In this document: positions 35,593 to 44,843 of the stretch, one piece after another
Numbering within the stretch: position 1 is the stretch's first letter
Layout of the letters: the number at the start of each line of letters is the position of its first letter
Assembly (NCBI GenBank): GCA_934101425.1
Contig: CAKOQQ010000001.1
Location: forward strand, 62,001 to 126,000
DNA length: 64,000 bases
Direction: 5' to 3'
Source: an uncultured Bacilli bacterium
GTDB lineage: Bacteria; Bacillota_I; Bacilli_A; RF39; UBA660
Notes under the pieces: model-generated
Seen by the model: only the letters and a program-made list of their open reading frames with translations
Told to the model about the DNA's origin: nothing
The model's database searches: none
Made by a program: the position numbers and the translations under genes

Positions 35593-35606
35593 TTACTTTT
35601 GTTTTT
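35580..35606. terminator. Bidirectional terminator
   Basis: Perfect palindrome AAACAAAAGTAATTACTTTTG with flanking A and T runs between the convergent lipoprotein and zinc-ribbon genes; it includes both stop codons. Confidence 0.8.
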
Positions 35607-35760
35607 CATTCATACGAGCTTTTTTAGCTTCACGGCATTCTTTACATCTAACAGGTTCATTAGTAAAACCTTTTTCTTGATAAAATTCTTGTTCACCAAC
35701 AGTGAAAATGAATTCTTTACCGCAGTCTTTACAAATAATCTTCTTATCTTGTTTTTCCAT
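35593..35760 (-). CDS. Small zinc-ribbon protein (55 aa)
   Basis: A 55-codon frame reading MEKQDKKIICKDCGKEF...GFTNEPVRCKECREAKKAR. Two CxxC knuckles (CKDC, CKEC) spaced by ~26 residues fit the short zinc-ribbon family found near the ends of Firmicutes operons. AGGGATAAT ribosome site. It probably binds nucleic acid or protein; function unknown. Confidence 0.8.
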   Translation of the reverse strand: MEKQDKKIICKDCGKEFIFTVGEQEFYQEKGFTNEPVRCKECREAKKARMNEKQK

Positions 35761-35891
35761 ATTATCCCTCCTTCATTAGATTGATTTAAAGTTATAGTTC
35801 CTAAAGGAAGTGATAATTTTTAAACCTTTATAAATATATCATATTCATTAAAAATAATCAATAAATTGAATATAATTTATTAGAGGTGAAT

Positions 35892-36815
35892 ATGAAAAAA
35901 GTATTATTACTTTATGGTGGAATGTCAACTGAACATGATGTTTCCTTGTCTTCCGCTAAAAGTATATTAGATAATTATGATACAAACTTATTTGAAATAA
36001 CACCAGTTTATGTAGATAAAAATAATAACTGGTGTTTAAATAATAGTAAAATTGATAATATCATATCATTTTTAAAAGAATTTGATATAGTATTTCCCAT
36101 AATTCATGGTTATGGTGGAGAAGATGGAAAATTAGCTGGATTACTTGATATGTTTGATATTAAGTATGTTGGATCTGGAGTATTATCTAGTGCAATAGGT
36201 ATGGATAAGGAAATAGCTAAAATAATATTTAATTATTTAAATATACCTACAGTTCCTTCCTATACTATTAGAAATCTAAAAGATATTAAAAAAATGCCAT
36301 TTTCTTATCCTGTTATAGTTAAACCAGCTAATGGTGGTTCATCAGTAGGTATTAGTAAAGTAAATAATAAAAATGAATTAAAAGAAAAAGTAATGGAAGC
36401 ATTTAAATATGATAATAAGGTACTAATAGAAAAATATATTAAAGCTAGAGAATTAGAATGTGCAATATTAAAATATAAGAAACTTATAGTATCTGATATT
36501 GGTGAAATTAAAAGTGAAAATGAATTATATGATTATGAAGCTAAATATATTAAAAAATCAAATACTATAGTACCTGCAAATATCCCTAAAAATATTAAAA
36601 AAATAATTCAAGAATATTCTAGACGAGTATTTGATTTCTTAGATTGTAAAAATTTATGTAGAATTGATTTTTTCTACAATGAAGAAAATGATAAAATATA
36701 TTTAAATGAAATAAATACTTTGCCAGGATTTACCGAAATAAGTATGTACCCTAAATTAATGATAAATGAAAAAATAAGTTATAAAAATCTTATAACTTAT
36801 TTACTTCAAGAATAA
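35892..36815 (+). CDS. ddl: D-alanine--D-alanine ligase
   Basis: 307 residues starting at the ATG at 35892 (GAGGTGAAT before it; the GTG six bases upstream is within that site). ATP-grasp fold with KVLLLYGGMSTEHDVSLSSA, FPIIHGYGGEDGKLAGLLD, VKPANGGSSVGISKV, and NEINTLPGFTEISMYPKL at the metal site. It makes the D-Ala-D-Ala dipeptide of peptidoglycan in the cytoplasm. Overlaps the convergent regulator gene by 15 bp. Confidence 0.93.
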   Translation: MKKVLLLYGGMSTEHDVSLSSAKSILDNYDTNLFEITPVYVDKNNNWCLNNSKIDNIISFLKEFDIVFPIIHGYGGEDGKLAGLLDMFDIKYVGSGVLSSAIGMDKEIAKIIFNYLNIPTVPSYTIRNLKDIKKMPFSYPVIVKPANGGSSVGISKVNNKNELKEKVMEAFKYDNKVLIEKYIKARELECAILKYKKLIVSDIGEIKSENELYDYEAKYIKKSNTIVPANIPKNIKKIIQEYSRRVFDFLDCKNLCRIDFFYNEENDKIYLNEINTLPGFTEISMYPKLMINEKISYKNLITYLLQE

Positions 36816-36995
36816 ATCATCAGGGTGCATATTAAAATATTTAGATATTTTAATCGCTTCATCATAATGTAATTTTCTTTTTCTTGTTTCTAACATATGA
36901 TAATAAGCTACACTAGTATTTAAAACTTTAGCCATCTCTTTTAATGTAATTTTATTTTCTTTTCGCATTTTTATTAGTTTATTAGTATTATACAT
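36801..36995 (-). CDS. XRE-family helix-turn-helix regulator (64 aa)
   Basis: A single Cro/CI-type domain: LIKMRKENKITLKEMAKVLNTSVAYYHMLETRKRKLHYDEAIKISKYF. It is divergent from a second XRE gene, with an 80-bp gap containing a palindrome. No effector domain. Target unknown; autoregulation of the pair is likely. Confidence 0.8.
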   Translation of the reverse strand: MYNTNKLIKMRKENKITLKEMAKVLNTSVAYYHMLETRKRKLHYDEAIKISKYFNMHPDDLFLK

Positions 36996-37015
36996 ATTTT
37001 TATTGTAACATAACC

Positions 37016-37030
37016 TAGACTATTAGTCTA
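37016..37030. promoter_or_regulatory. Palindromic operator candidate between two XRE genes
   Basis: TAGACT-ATT-AGTCTA, a perfect 6-bp inverted repeat with 3-bp spacer in the divergent intergenic region. Typical size for a Cro-like dimer site. Confidence 0.45.
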
Positions 37031-37075
37031 TATTTAATATTGGTATTTTATTATAAAATTAATTTAGGTGATATT

Positions 37076-37288
37076 GTGACTAATATATATAATACAATTG
37101 GTAAAAACATTAAAAAGTATCGGAAGTTAAAAGGTTGGACACAACGTGAACTAGCTGAAAAGTTATATGTTAGTGAAAGTTTTATATCAAAATTAGAATC
37201 AGTCACATATCAAACTATAGCAATAGATACCTTAGAACAAATTGCTAAATTATTAGATACAAGTATTAAAAATTTCTTTGATGAATAA
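37076..37288 (+). CDS. XRE-family helix-turn-helix regulator (70 aa)
   Basis: Start assigned to the GTG at 37076 because AGGTGATATT precedes it; the ATG at 37040 has no ribosome site. One helix-turn-helix domain: IGKNIKKYRKLKGWTQRELAEKLYVSESFISKLE, like repressors of small accessory modules. Divergent from the other XRE gene. Followed by a terminator. Confidence 0.75.
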   Translation: MTNIYNTIGKNIKKYRKLKGWTQRELAEKLYVSESFISKLESVTYQTIAIDTLEQIAKLLDTSIKNFFDE

Positions 37289-37289
37289 T

Positions 37290-37321
37290 AAAAAAGCTAT
37301 GATCTTAACATAGCTTTTTTT
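37290..37321. terminator. Bidirectional terminator between XRE gene and typA
   Basis: Stem AAAAAAGCTATG/CATAGCTTTTTT between convergent genes. Confidence 0.85.
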
Positions 37322-39087
37322 CTATCGTTTGCATTTAATATCTTTTTTCTTAATCTTATACTATTTGGTGTAACTTCTACAAGTTCATCAAAATTTATAT
37401 AATCAAGAGCATATTCTAGACTAATTGGTCTTGGTCTTTTTAAGACTACTGTATGATCTGAACCAGCAGCTCTTGTATTAGTTAATTGTTTACCTTTTAC
37501 TGGGTTAACAGCTAAATCATTATCTCTAGAACATTCTCCAACTATTTCTCCTTCATATACATCTACACCAGGTCCTACAAACATGGTTCCTCTATCTTCT
37601 AATAATCCTAATGCATATGCAGTTGTTTTACCATTTTCCATAGAAACTAATACCCCTTCTTTTCTTTCTACAGTAATATTATTTTCGTATGGAAGATATT
37701 CTTTAAAGCTATGATTCATAATTCCATAACCTTTAGTAATATTCATAAATTCAGTTGCAAATCCAATTAAGCTTCTAGATGGAATACTATATAATAATCT
37801 TATTTGACCATTATTACTATTCATATTGATTAGGTTAGCTCCTCTAGAACCTAATGCTTCTATTACACCACCAACATATTCATCTGTTACATCAAGTTGT
37901 AATTCTTCATATGGTTCACATTTAACGCCATCTATTTCTTTTACTATAACTTCTGGTTTTGACACTTGTAATTCAAAACCTTCTCTTCTCATATTTTCGA
38001 TTAAAATAGATAAATGTAATTCTCCTCTACCACATACTATCCAAGATTCTGAATCATTTTGAGTTACTTTTAATGATACATCTCTTTCTGTTTCTTTAAA
38101 TAATCTTTCTTCTATTTTTCTAGCTGTTAATAATTTACCTTCTTTACCACAGAATGGACTAGTATTAACACCGAATGTCATTCTTAATGTTGGTTCATCT
38201 ATTCTTAAATGTGGTAATGCTTCTTCATGACCTACAGTACATATAGTTTCACCTACTGAAATATCTGAAAGTCCAGCGATTGCTACTATATCTCCTGCTT
38301 CTGCTTCTTCAAGTTCTACTTTGCTATATCCTACATAACCAAATAATTTTTGTACTCTAAATTGTTTAATACTACCATCAAGTCTTAAACAAGATACCAT
38401 ATCATTTACTTTTACTTTTCCTCTTTTAATAGTTCCTATACCAATTCTACCTACATAATCATTATAATCTAATAAAGCTGGTTGAAATTGGAAATATCCT
38501 TCTTCTACTTTTGGATCTGGTACATTATCAATAATCATATCTAATATGTTATTCATACTATTTTCTTGATTTTGTGGAGTTAAACCTGATGTACCATTTA
38601 TAGCAGATGCATAAACTATTGGGAAATCTAATTGTTCAATATCTGCTCCTAATTCAATAAATAAATCAATTACTTCATCAATTACTTCTTGTGGTCTAGC
38701 TGATTCTTTATCAATTTTATTTACAACAACAATAGGAGTTACTTTAGCCTCTAAAGCTTTCTTTAATACAAATCTAGTTTGAGGCATAGTGCCTTCATAA
38801 GCGTCTACTACTAATAATACACCATCAACCATATTCATGATTCTTTCTACTTCTCCACCAAAATCGGCATGTCCTGGTGTATCCATTATATTAATTTGAT
38901 ATCCTTTATAATGTAATGAAGTAGTTTTTGCAAGTATAGTAATACCTCTTTCTTTTTCTAAGGCATTAGAGTCCATTGATAAATTATGATTTCTTATAGT
39001 TTCAGAAGATTGTAGCATTTTATCTACTAATGTAGTTTTACCATGATCGACATGAGCGATAATAGCAATATTTTTAATTTTTTTCAT
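37297..39087 (-). CDS. typA: Translational GTPase TypA/BipA
   Basis: 596 residues. G motifs: AHVDHGKTT (G1), DTPGHADFGG (G3), VVNKID (G4). The C-terminal part has the EF-G-like domains and the BipA-specific tail (SRDNDLAVNPVKGKQLTNTRAAGSD). It binds ribosomes and supports assembly or stress adaptation. Codon use is typical for the window, GC slightly higher as in conserved genes. Confidence 0.95.
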   Translation of the reverse strand: MKKIKNIAIIAHVDHGKTTLVDKMLQSSETIRNHNLSMDSNALEKERGITILAKTTSLHYKGYQINIMDTPGHADFGGEVERIMNMVDGVLLVVDAYEGTMPQTRFVLKKALEAKVTPIVVVNKIDKESARPQEVIDEVIDLFIELGADIEQLDFPIVYASAINGTSGLTPQNQENSMNNILDMIIDNVPDPKVEEGYFQFQPALLDYNDYVGRIGIGTIKRGKVKVNDMVSCLRLDGSIKQFRVQKLFGYVGYSKVELEEAEAGDIVAIAGLSDISVGETICTVGHEEALPHLRIDEPTLRMTFGVNTSPFCGKEGKLLTARKIEERLFKETERDVSLKVTQNDSESWIVCGRGELHLSILIENMRREGFELQVSKPEVIVKEIDGVKCEPYEELQLDVTDEYVGGVIEALGSRGANLINMNSNNGQIRLLYSIPSRSLIGFATEFMNITKGYGIMNHSFKEYLPYENNITVERKEGVLVSMENGKTTAYALGLLEDRGTMFVGPGVDVYEGEIVGECSRDNDLAVNPVKGKQLTNTRAAGSDHTVVLKRPRPISLEYALDYINFDELVEVTPNSIRLRKKILNANDRKKAMLRS

Positions 39088-39131
39088 AATAACACTTCTT
39101 TTCTAACTAATGAATTATAACAAAAAAAGTA

Positions 39132-41123
39132 TTATTTGTAAATACTTTCTTGTGTTAATACATGTGTTAGTCTACCATCATAGTATACATTAAACTTATT
39201 ATTTCCTGAAACTAATTTATATTTTTTGTTATTTTCTAAATTTAATATATTATCTTTAATAGTCATTACTTCAATATTAGACTTATATATTAAATAGGGT
39301 ATCTTTACTTTTTCTTTTATTAAATCTATCTCTTGTTCATCTAATTCTATAGATAAAGTAATAGCTTTATAACCTAACTTATATAAATAATAAGCGGTAT
39401 ATGAATTAGTTACATTATTATGATAAGATGATATAACATCTTTCTTTTTATCTATACTTGTTATTTCACTTAATACACATTTATCTTCTAATTTTATATT
39501 TAATAAATTTAATGGAATATTATAATATATATCTTTAAATTCTTTATATAATTCTATATTATCCGTACATATTAATTTACCTTTATTTTTTATAATATCT
39601 TCTTTAGAGTTACATAAAACTATATCATTAACAGATAAATTATCAGTTTTTTCTAACTCTACATCATTTATAATGATATCTTTTACTTTCGTTTTTTCTT
39701 CTATTAATTTATCTATTATATTTCTTCTTAACTCATTTATTTCTTTAACACTTATAAAGATATTTTCATCCATTTCTATATCAATATTATTAATTTTGAA
39801 TGGAGTATCATTTATTCTTGATAATAAATTTACAATTTTTTCTTTACTAATAGGTGATGTAATAGATTTTTCGACTATATTACCTTTTAATGTTATTTTA
39901 TTACCAAATTCATCACTAACTATAAGTTCTAAATTATCATTTATATGAGCTTTTAAGTAAAAGTTTACACCCATTTTCTTAATATTTTTATTTTTTATTT
40001 CATTATCCAATACTTTACTAGTTGTTTTACATACTGTATCAAATGTTTTTAAATTTATTTTATTATCTAAATAAATTATATCTTTACTACTATTTATAAG
40101 TTTTCCTTTTTCATTATAAATAAAGTTTGCTACCATACCTTTATTACTCTCTAAAAATCTAATTCCATCTTCTTGATATATAGTTTTATCTAATTTTATT
40201 TTTATTTTATTTTTAGTTATATCTATAACTTTACCAATTTTTAATCCTATATGATTTGGACTTGTTTTATTTATAAGATCTTTAGAATTATATAGTCTAC
40301 CTAAAGTAAACTCTCTATTAAATAATATTTTTAATGAATCAATATCATATTTTTGATTATTTATTATTTTTCTATAATAATCAGTAATAAATCCTACATA
40401 AGAAGGGCTTTTCATTCTTCCTTCTATTTTTAGACTAGCTACGCCAAGCGCATCTAAATCTTTTATTTTTTCACTTAAATTTAATTCTTTCATAGATAAT
40501 AAATATCCACTATCTATTAGTTTATCATCATATAATTTATATGGTAATCTACAGCATCCCGCACATGCACCACGATTAGCACTTCTACCACCTAACATAT
40601 AACTCATAAGGCATCTTCCAGAATATGACACACATAATGCTCCATGGATAAATACTTCTAATTCTATTGGAGTCTTTATTTTTTTTATATCTTCTATAGA
40701 CATTTCTCTAGGCAATACTACTCTTTTAACTCCCATTTTATATAATAAATCTATTGCTTCTAAACTCGCACTATTAGCTTGTGTAGATGCATGTATTTCT
40801 AAATTAGGGTACTTACTCCTACATAATGCTATCATACCAAAGTCTTGCATTATAATAGCGTCTACACCACTTTTATGCAAAAACTCTACTTGAGCTAAAA
40901 AACTATCTACTTCACTTTCTTTAACTAAAGTATTCATAGTTACATATATTTTTACATTATATATTTTACCTAATCTAATAGCTTCTAAAAGTTCTTCATT
41001 AGTAAAGTTATTAGCATATGCTCTGGCTCCAAAACTTTTACCAGCTAAATAAACAGCATCAGCACCATTATTTATAGCCATTATAAGACTTTCTAAATTA
41101 CCAGCAGGACTTAATAATTCCAT
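39132..41123 (-). CDS. U32-family protein, RlhA/TrhP-like RNA hydroxylation enzyme
   Basis: 663 residues. The N-terminal U32 domain has ELLSPAGNLESL, ASTQANSAS and the cysteine cluster VFIHGALCVSYSGRCLMS...RGACAGCCRLPY, which probably holds an iron-sulfur cluster. A long C-terminal DUF3656-like part follows. The length and C-terminal extension match RlhA (23S rRNA C2501 hydroxylation) better than the shorter TrhP tRNA enzymes, but the substrate is inferred. Once annotated as peptidases or collagenases. Confidence 0.8.
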   Translation of the reverse strand: MELLSPAGNLESLIMAINNGADAVYLAGKSFGARAYANNFTNEELLEAIRLGKIYNVKIYVTMNTLVKESEVDSFLAQVEFLHKSGVDAIIMQDFGMIALCRSKYPNLEIHASTQANSASLEAIDLLYKMGVKRVVLPREMSIEDIKKIKTPIELEVFIHGALCVSYSGRCLMSYMLGGRSANRGACAGCCRLPYKLYDDKLIDSGYLLSMKELNLSEKIKDLDALGVASLKIEGRMKSPSYVGFITDYYRKIINNQKYDIDSLKILFNREFTLGRLYNSKDLINKTSPNHIGLKIGKVIDITKNKIKIKLDKTIYQEDGIRFLESNKGMVANFIYNEKGKLINSSKDIIYLDNKINLKTFDTVCKTTSKVLDNEIKNKNIKKMGVNFYLKAHINDNLELIVSDEFGNKITLKGNIVEKSITSPISKEKIVNLLSRINDTPFKINNIDIEMDENIFISVKEINELRRNIIDKLIEEKTKVKDIIINDVELEKTDNLSVNDIVLCNSKEDIIKNKGKLICTDNIELYKEFKDIYYNIPLNLLNIKLEDKCVLSEITSIDKKKDVISSYHNNVTNSYTAYYLYKLGYKAITLSIELDEQEIDLIKEKVKIPYLIYKSNIEVMTIKDNILNLENNKKYKLVSGNNKFNVYYDGRLTHVLTQESIYK

Positions 41124-41201
41124 AAAATCACCAAAAATATTATATCATAATAATTTGCTTTTAATTTAAAAAATATATAGTATAATTAAATAGGTGATAC
41201 C

Positions 41202-41798
41202 ATGAAAAAAATATTATTTATTCTTACATTATTTTTTACTTTTACTATAAATACATATGCAAAAAAATTAGAAGTTACTTTAGATAAATGTGTAGATGGT
41301 GATACTGCTTGGTTTAATCTTGATAATGAAAGAATTAAAACTAGATTTTTAGCAATTAATACACCTGAATCTACTAATAAAATAGAAGCTTACGGAAAAG
41401 AAGCAAGTAATTATACTTGTAATATGCTTACAAATGCAAAAAAAATAGAAATAGAATATGATAGTAATAGTGATAAATTTGATAAATATGATAGACATTT
41501 AGTATGGGTATTTGTAGATGATACTTTACTACAAGAAAAACTATTAGAAGAAGGTCTTGCAGAAATTAAATATATTTATGGAGATTATAAATATTTAGAT
41601 GAAATTAAAAAGGTAGAAAGTACAGCTAAAAAAAATAAAGTTGGTATGTGGAGTGATAGTAAAGATGATTATAGTATATATTTAATTATTATAGGAGCTA
41701 TAATTATTATACTTGTATTCATTTTTTCTAAGAAAGGTAGAAAAAAGATACTTAGAGAACTTAAAAAAGAAACGAAAAAAAAGTTATTATCAAAATAA
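41202..41798 (+). CDS. Thermonuclease (SNase-like) with signal peptide and C-terminal membrane anchor
   Basis: 198 residues: signal peptide (1-20), staphylococcal-nuclease domain with VDGDTAWFNLDNERIKTRFLAINTPES (catalytic Asp, Arg, Asp, Glu) and KYDRHLVWVF (second catalytic Arg), then a transmembrane segment (about 160-180) and a basic tail. The nuclease would face outward, perhaps for nutrient DNA degradation. Start ATG follows AGGTGAT. Confidence 0.85.
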   Translation: MKKILFILTLFFTFTINTYAKKLEVTLDKCVDGDTAWFNLDNERIKTRFLAINTPESTNKIEAYGKEASNYTCNMLTNAKKIEIEYDSNSDKFDKYDRHLVWVFVDDTLLQEKLLEEGLAEIKYIYGDYKYLDEIKKVESTAKKNKVGMWSDSKDDYSIYLIIIGAIIIILVFIFSKKGRKKILRELKKETKKKLLSK

Positions 41799-41812
41799 CT
41801 TTTTTTATTTCA
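41782..41812. terminator. Bidirectional terminator after nuclease gene
   Basis: Stem AAAGTTATT/AATAACTTT flanked by A and T runs, between convergent genes. Confidence 0.8.
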
Positions 41813-42473
41813 TATATTCGTGTAATATTTTTTTATAAGCTTTTTTATTTTCTTTAATCCATTTATTATAAGTTCTACTAGTAGGTTGATACGCAAAGAA
41901 ATCATAATATCCATTTTCTTTTATGTTTATACTTATAATAACATCATATTGATTATCATTTAGATCTTTGTATACACAAAGAAGTCTAATATGATCTTCA
42001 GTTACTATTTCTTTATTATTTTCTACATAACTAATAATTTTGCATTGTACTTTCTTTTCTTCACTACTAGCTACATCTAATGTAGTAAATAATTTTTGAT
42101 TACCTTCTTTATTACTTGATTGAGCACCATATATCATTTCTCCAGTTAATAAATCAAAGAATCTTAAATTACTAGCTACTCCATAACCAATATTTTTAAG
42201 TACAAATTCTACATCTATAATATCAGTATTATCTATTTTATTTATATTATAGTTAGGATATTTTTCTCTATAATTTCTACCTACAGCAGCTAAATGATAT
42301 CTATATTCATCTAACTTAGTAAGAGATTTAATACTATTTAATATTATATATGGTTTATGCTTTTCTTTATTTTCATTTTTAATTCTACCTTGTACTCCAT
42401 ATAAAGTTGCAAATACAGGTATAACTATTGACATCATAGTTAGTAAGTAATTTATCCATCCATATGTATCCAT
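41805..42473 (-). CDS. Hypothetical membrane-anchored protein (222 aa)
   Basis: Start at ATG 42473, six bases after GGAGG. One N-terminal transmembrane helix (WINYLLTMMSIVIPVFATLYG), then a cytoplasmic or extracellular mixed-fold domain with FVLKNIGYGVASNLRFFDL. That pattern resembles proteins with a beta-sandwich after one membrane helix. Not recognised. One base after the Nudix stop codon, so translationally coupled to it. Confidence 0.6.
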   Translation of the reverse strand: MDTYGWINYLLTMMSIVIPVFATLYGVQGRIKNENKEKHKPYIILNSIKSLTKLDEYRYHLAAVGRNYREKYPNYNINKIDNTDIIDVEFVLKNIGYGVASNLRFFDLLTGEMIYGAQSSNKEGNQKLFTTLDVASSEEKKVQCKIISYVENNKEIVTEDHIRLLCVYKDLNDNQYDVIISINIKENGYYDFFAYQPTSRTYNKWIKENKKAYKKILHEYMK

Positions 42474-42474
42474 A

Positions 42475-42912
42475 CTAACCTCCATAATAATGTTTTAAAA
42501 TATAATCCATTGTTATTTTTATATCAGGAAATACATCTATTTTATCTAACTCTTCTCTACTAAACCATTTAACAGCTTTATTTTCTGTATTAAGTACATG
42601 AGTTTCTATTTTATTAACAGGTACACCATAATAAATAATATCTATATGTAAATCACCCATTTTATTAGAATTTCTTTGAATACCTAATGGCTTAATAAAA
42701 TCATCTTCTCTTGGAAATCTTTCTCCAACAAGTTTAACTTTAACACCTGTTTCTTCATAAACTTCTCTTAAAGCTGTTTCTTCAGGAGTTTCATTATCTT
42801 CTATATGACCACCTGGTTGAGTCCATCTATTCCATTTTTTATGTAAAACTAAAAGTATTTTCTTAGTTTCTGGATCTATAACAAATATAGAGGCACAAAA
42901 ATGTCTTTTCAT
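42475..42912 (-). CDS. Nudix hydrolase
   Basis: 145 residues. The Nudix box GHIEDNETPEETALREVYEETG matches GX5EX7REUXEEXGU. It hydrolyses a nucleoside-diphosphate-linked compound; substrate unknown. Overlaps in operon with the membrane-anchored hypothetical protein downstream. Confidence 0.88.
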   Translation of the reverse strand: MKRHFCASIFVIDPETKKILLVLHKKWNRWTQPGGHIEDNETPEETALREVYEETGVKVKLVGERFPREDDFIKPLGIQRNSNKMGDLHIDIIYYGVPVNKIETHVLNTENKAVKWFSREELDKIDVFPDIKITMDYILKHYYGG

Positions 42913-42984
42913 ATTATCACCACATTTAGTATAACATAATTATGTACTTTATTTAAAATTAACTTGTCTAGTAGTGTAAAGTTA

Positions 42985-44013
42985 TTACTTATTTTGTTTA
43001 ATTTCTTTTGTTCTACTAGATAAAGCCATATTAATTTCAGCTATTACCTTATTTATTTTAGTAACATATTCCGAAAATATACTATCATTTCTTGAAAATT
43101 CTTTAGTACTATAATATTTACAATTATATAAATTAGTATTAGCTTTTCTTCTAATTTCTATTTGCTTTAATTTATATTCTAAACTAGTTAATACTCTTCT
43201 TAATTCATCATCACTTAAACTATTATAATCATAATCACCTAATATTACATTTATAAAATATAATTCATTAAAAGCTTCTACTATTAAATTAACTAACATA
43301 TCATTTTTACCTTTTAGGTAATATGGTTCTACCATATATAATTCTTTAATACTTTTTCTTTTACCATTTTTATTATATTCAAATGCTAAACTAGGGTAAT
43401 TATTTATTTCATCTACATGTGATAATACAAATTTATCAGTTTTTTCACTTAAACTAATTTCACCTATATCGTCATCTAATATATAAACTCTTTTTAAATT
43501 TTCATCTATATAATTTCTTACACCTAAACTATTACTAGAATCTTTATCTTTTATTAACCATTCAGTTTTCTTTCTACCCATCAATCTTGCATTTATTTCA
43601 GTTACAAGTTTATTATAATTAGATTTATAATAAACTTTATTTAGACTAGCTAAAAATTCTTTAGTAAGAATCATATTGATACTTAATGGATATCTAGCAG
43701 TTAATAATTTATCTTTTTGTTTAACATGTTCTATTTCATGATAAATAGTATTTAAAAATACTACTAATGGAGTTTCTTCTTCTGTAATAGCTACATTAAA
43801 AGTTGGAACACCATCTTTTATAGTAGTTACTTGAATACCTAATACATCACTATCTTTTTTTCTTTTAAATAGTTTATATTTCTTCTTAGGCATATTTATA
43901 ACGCCAAAAGTTATACCTTCAAATTTCTTTTCTTTTTCACATATAAGTTCAATTAGCCTATTTTTTTCTTCACTTGTTAAACTATCTTTTTCTAATAAAT
44001 CCTCTAAACTCAT
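42985..44013 (-). CDS. Hypothetical protein with HExxH motif (putative zinc metalloprotease)
   Basis: The start at 44013 follows GGTGGTGATAAT. 342 residues, no signal peptide. His92-Glu93 and His96 form HEIEH, and a downstream Glu in TEINARL (about 139) could be the third ligand as in gluzincins. The C-terminal half is helical and Lys-rich with DYDYNSLSDDELRRVLTSLEYKL. Family not recognised. Cytoplasmic by appearance. Upstream of the Nudix gene by 72 bp. Confidence 0.55.
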   Translation of the reverse strand: MSLEDLLEKDSLTSEEKNRLIELICEKEKKFEGITFGVINMPKKKYKLFKRKKDSDVLGIQVTTIKDGVPTFNVAITEEETPLVVFLNTIYHEIEHVKQKDKLLTARYPLSINMILTKEFLASLNKVYYKSNYNKLVTEINARLMGRKKTEWLIKDKDSSNSLGVRNYIDENLKRVYILDDDIGEISLSEKTDKFVLSHVDEINNYPSLAFEYNKNGKRKSIKELYMVEPYYLKGKNDMLVNLIVEAFNELYFINVILGDYDYNSLSDDELRRVLTSLEYKLKQIEIRRKANTNLYNCKYYSTKEFSRNDSIFSEYVTKINKVIAEINMALSSRTKEIKQNK

Positions 44014-44077
44014 ATTATCACCACCAATATATATTTTAATTATATCATATAACAAAAAAATCATACTATTGTATGAT

Positions 44078-44788
44078 TTACTCTAATACTTCTTTATCTT
44101 TCATTTCTTCTTTTAAATAAATATTTATTTCATCTTTTTCATTCAAAGTAGCTAATAAAATATTATTTATATTATATCCCATATCTTTTATTTTATTTTC
44201 TACCCATTCTAAATTCTTATTCATATTACTAATATTATTCTTCATATATTTACCATCTATAATTATATTAGCGCAAATACCAATATTTTTAGTATTTATA
44301 TTTAAATCTTTATTAGTTGGAGTATCATATATATCTTTTAATTTAAAACTCATTATTCCATTAGCTTCCATAATACCATATTCTATTTCACTTAAATCAA
44401 AATATCCATTTATACGAGCTTGTTCTAATAAATCATTTATATCCATTTTAAACTTTTTCATATTCTTATAATTTATTTTACCTTTATCTATTATTATGGT
44501 AGGTACTCCTATAAAAAATCTTCTTAAATATATACTTTTCATTGTTATATATGAAACTATATATGCTACTATACCAAATATTAAAACTGCTACTATACCA
44601 TTTATTTCTTGTGATTCTAAGTTAATAGTCATTTCAGCTGCAAAATTACCTATAGATATACCTATTACATAATCGAATAAACTTAACTCTGATACTTGTT
44701 TTTTACCTATCATTTTAGTTACTAAAAATAATACCGCAAGTGAAATAATGGCTCTATAACTTGTAGTTAATACCTCACTAAAATTCAT
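44078..44788 (-). CDS. DUF421 (YetF-like) membrane protein
   Basis: 236 residues with three N-terminal membrane segments, including LVTKMIGKKQVSELSLFDYVIGISIGNFAAE, the DUF421 signature, followed by a small soluble domain (GVPTIIIDKGKINYKNMKKFKMDINDLLEQAR). Several spore formers carry multiple copies, some linked to spore properties. The molecular role is not established. Confidence 0.82.
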   Translation of the reverse strand: MNFSEVLTTSYRAIISLAVLFLVTKMIGKKQVSELSLFDYVIGISIGNFAAEMTINLESQEINGIVAVLIFGIVAYIVSYITMKSIYLRRFFIGVPTIIIDKGKINYKNMKKFKMDINDLLEQARINGYFDLSEIEYGIMEANGIMSFKLKDIYDTPTNKDLNINTKNIGICANIIIDGKYMKNNISNMNKNLEWVENKIKDMGYNINNILLATLNEKDEINIYLKEEMKDKEVLE

Positions 44789-44843
44789 AATATCACCATT
44801 ATTAATATGTACTTATTATTATTTTATATACAAAAAAGAAGAA

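Noticed and set aside
35599..35784. Plus-strand open frame opposite the zinc-ribbon gene
   Set aside because: The minus-strand frame has CxxC pairs and a ribosome site; the plus frame is its shadow.
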